This document shows, one piece after another, positions 63,766 through 64,000 of a stretch of DNA of 64,000 bases (its first letter is position 1; every line of letters starts with the position of its first letter). A model generated the notes under the pieces. It did no database searches. It had not been told where the DNA came from and saw only the letters and a program-made list of their open reading frames with translations. Location of the stretch: positions 273,369,560 through 273,433,559 of the forward strand of contig JAYESD010000001.1 in assembly GCA_036927565.1 (NCBI GenBank). The letters are read 5' to 3'. Origin of the DNA: Tuctoria greenei (Eukaryota; Streptophyta; Magnoliopsida; Poales; Poaceae). The position numbers were made by a program, and so were the translations under genes.

Positions 63766-64000
63766 CTAGACACTATGGAAGAATTGGGCGACCTTCTGGG
63801 CAACCTCCGATACGCTGGCTCGGGTAGCTTCGCCTTCTCCTTCGACGGGGCCTTCAAGCACCTGGTCCAGAGGAAATTGTGAGTTCCGGCTGGTGTAGCA
63901 GGTCAGCACATACTCTGCAACGTTCTTCGCCAGGGATTGCCCCTCAACCTCCAGTTGGTCCACGATGACATCGCCCACCTTGGAGAGCTTGCTACCCGCT
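63766..64000 (-). CDS. Antisense ORF in the Tat 3' region (partial)
   Basis: A minus-strand frame is open from the window edge to a stop at 63766: AGSKLSKVGDVIVDQLEVEG, AKNVAEYVLTCYTSRNSQF, PLDQVLEGPVEGEGEAT and VAQKVAQFFHSV. It is the C-terminal part of a longer protein starting beyond 64000. Long antisense ORFs at this place are known in Tat-clade elements such as Grande, with no settled function. Composition is helical and acidic; no catalytic motif was seen. Confidence 0.6.
   Translation of the reverse strand, partial: AGSKLSKVGDVIVDQLEVEGQSLAKNVAEYVLTCYTSRNSQFPLDQVLEGPVEGEGEATRASVSEVAQKVAQFFHSV

Larger units (their letters stand above)
55664..64000 (+). mobile_element. Tat-clade Ty3/gypsy element 2, runs off the window
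   Basis: 5' LTR 55664-56502, PBS, gag, protease, RT, RNase H, a second archaeal-type RNase H, integrase, then a long 3' region with dyad repeats and an antisense ORF. The dual RNase H and antisense ORF are Tat-clade (Grande/RIRE2-like) traits. Gag to integrase (56541-62501) lies in one frame with four in-frame stops and no frameshift. The 3' LTR is beyond the window. Confidence 0.93.

Overview
The window looks like a transposon-rich stretch of a plant nuclear genome, most likely a grass (Poaceae, probably panicoid). The reasons are a spliced plant-type kinesin-12 gene with a GC-rich first exon, a CT-rich leader, and dense nested LTR retrotransposons of typical grass families (Sirevirus copia, Tat and Athila-like gypsy, Cassandra TRIM, CACTA, hAT). 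The species cannot be named from the sequence. No bacterial, organellar, tRNA or CRISPR feature was seen; the only rRNA-like sequence is the 5S-derived part of Cassandra.

The one recognisable host gene lies on the minus strand between 15358 and 4618. It is a phragmoplast kinesin of the PAKRP1 (KIN-12A/B) type. Five 5' exons (15358-13764) encode the N-terminal extension and the first half of the motor, including the P-loop. Five 3' exons (6858-4618) encode the C-terminal coiled coils. Exons for the rest of the motor and the central region are absent. Their place holds a 100-N scaffold gap, a 50-bp poly-G run, and a copia element (7247-13456) that itself carries a 905-bp hAT-type element with a perfect 8-bp target duplication.

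Left of the gene (1-4400) are old copia and gypsy remnants and a Tourist-like MITE. Right of it (15.9-33.7 kb) is a repeat-built, apparently non-autonomous LTR element with two tandem arrays. A nearly complete 13-kb Sirevirus (19314-32276, TSD GTGGT, two 1.44-kb LTRs) is inserted in the second array. The Sirevirus pol is split by a complete 765-bp Cassandra TRIM (23254-24018, TSD TTGTG). Downstream of pol it has a third ORF, preceded by an array of palindromes and a TATA-like box that resemble its own LTR promoter.

From 33.8 to 48.1 kb come a CACTA-type transposase exon, a minus-strand Sirevirus 3' LTR, a 5'-truncated plus-strand Sirevirus with a 1.8-kb 3' LTR, and a decayed CACTA (En/Spm) gene ending in an Ulp1-protease-like domain. 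From 48.1 kb to the end are a truncated Tat gypsy element, an Athila-like gypsy LTR with two primer-binding-site-like sequences and a repeat-rich non-coding interior, and a second, longer Tat element. That one has gag to integrase in one frame with four in-frame stops, and it carries an antisense ORF at the window edge.

The strongest leads are the promoter-like palindrome array inside the Sirevirus, the Cassandra passenger in its pol, the broken kinesin locus, the Ulp1-type CACTA protein, and the acidic repeat insert and antisense ORF of the Tat element. All are inferred from reading the sequence; no database search was run.
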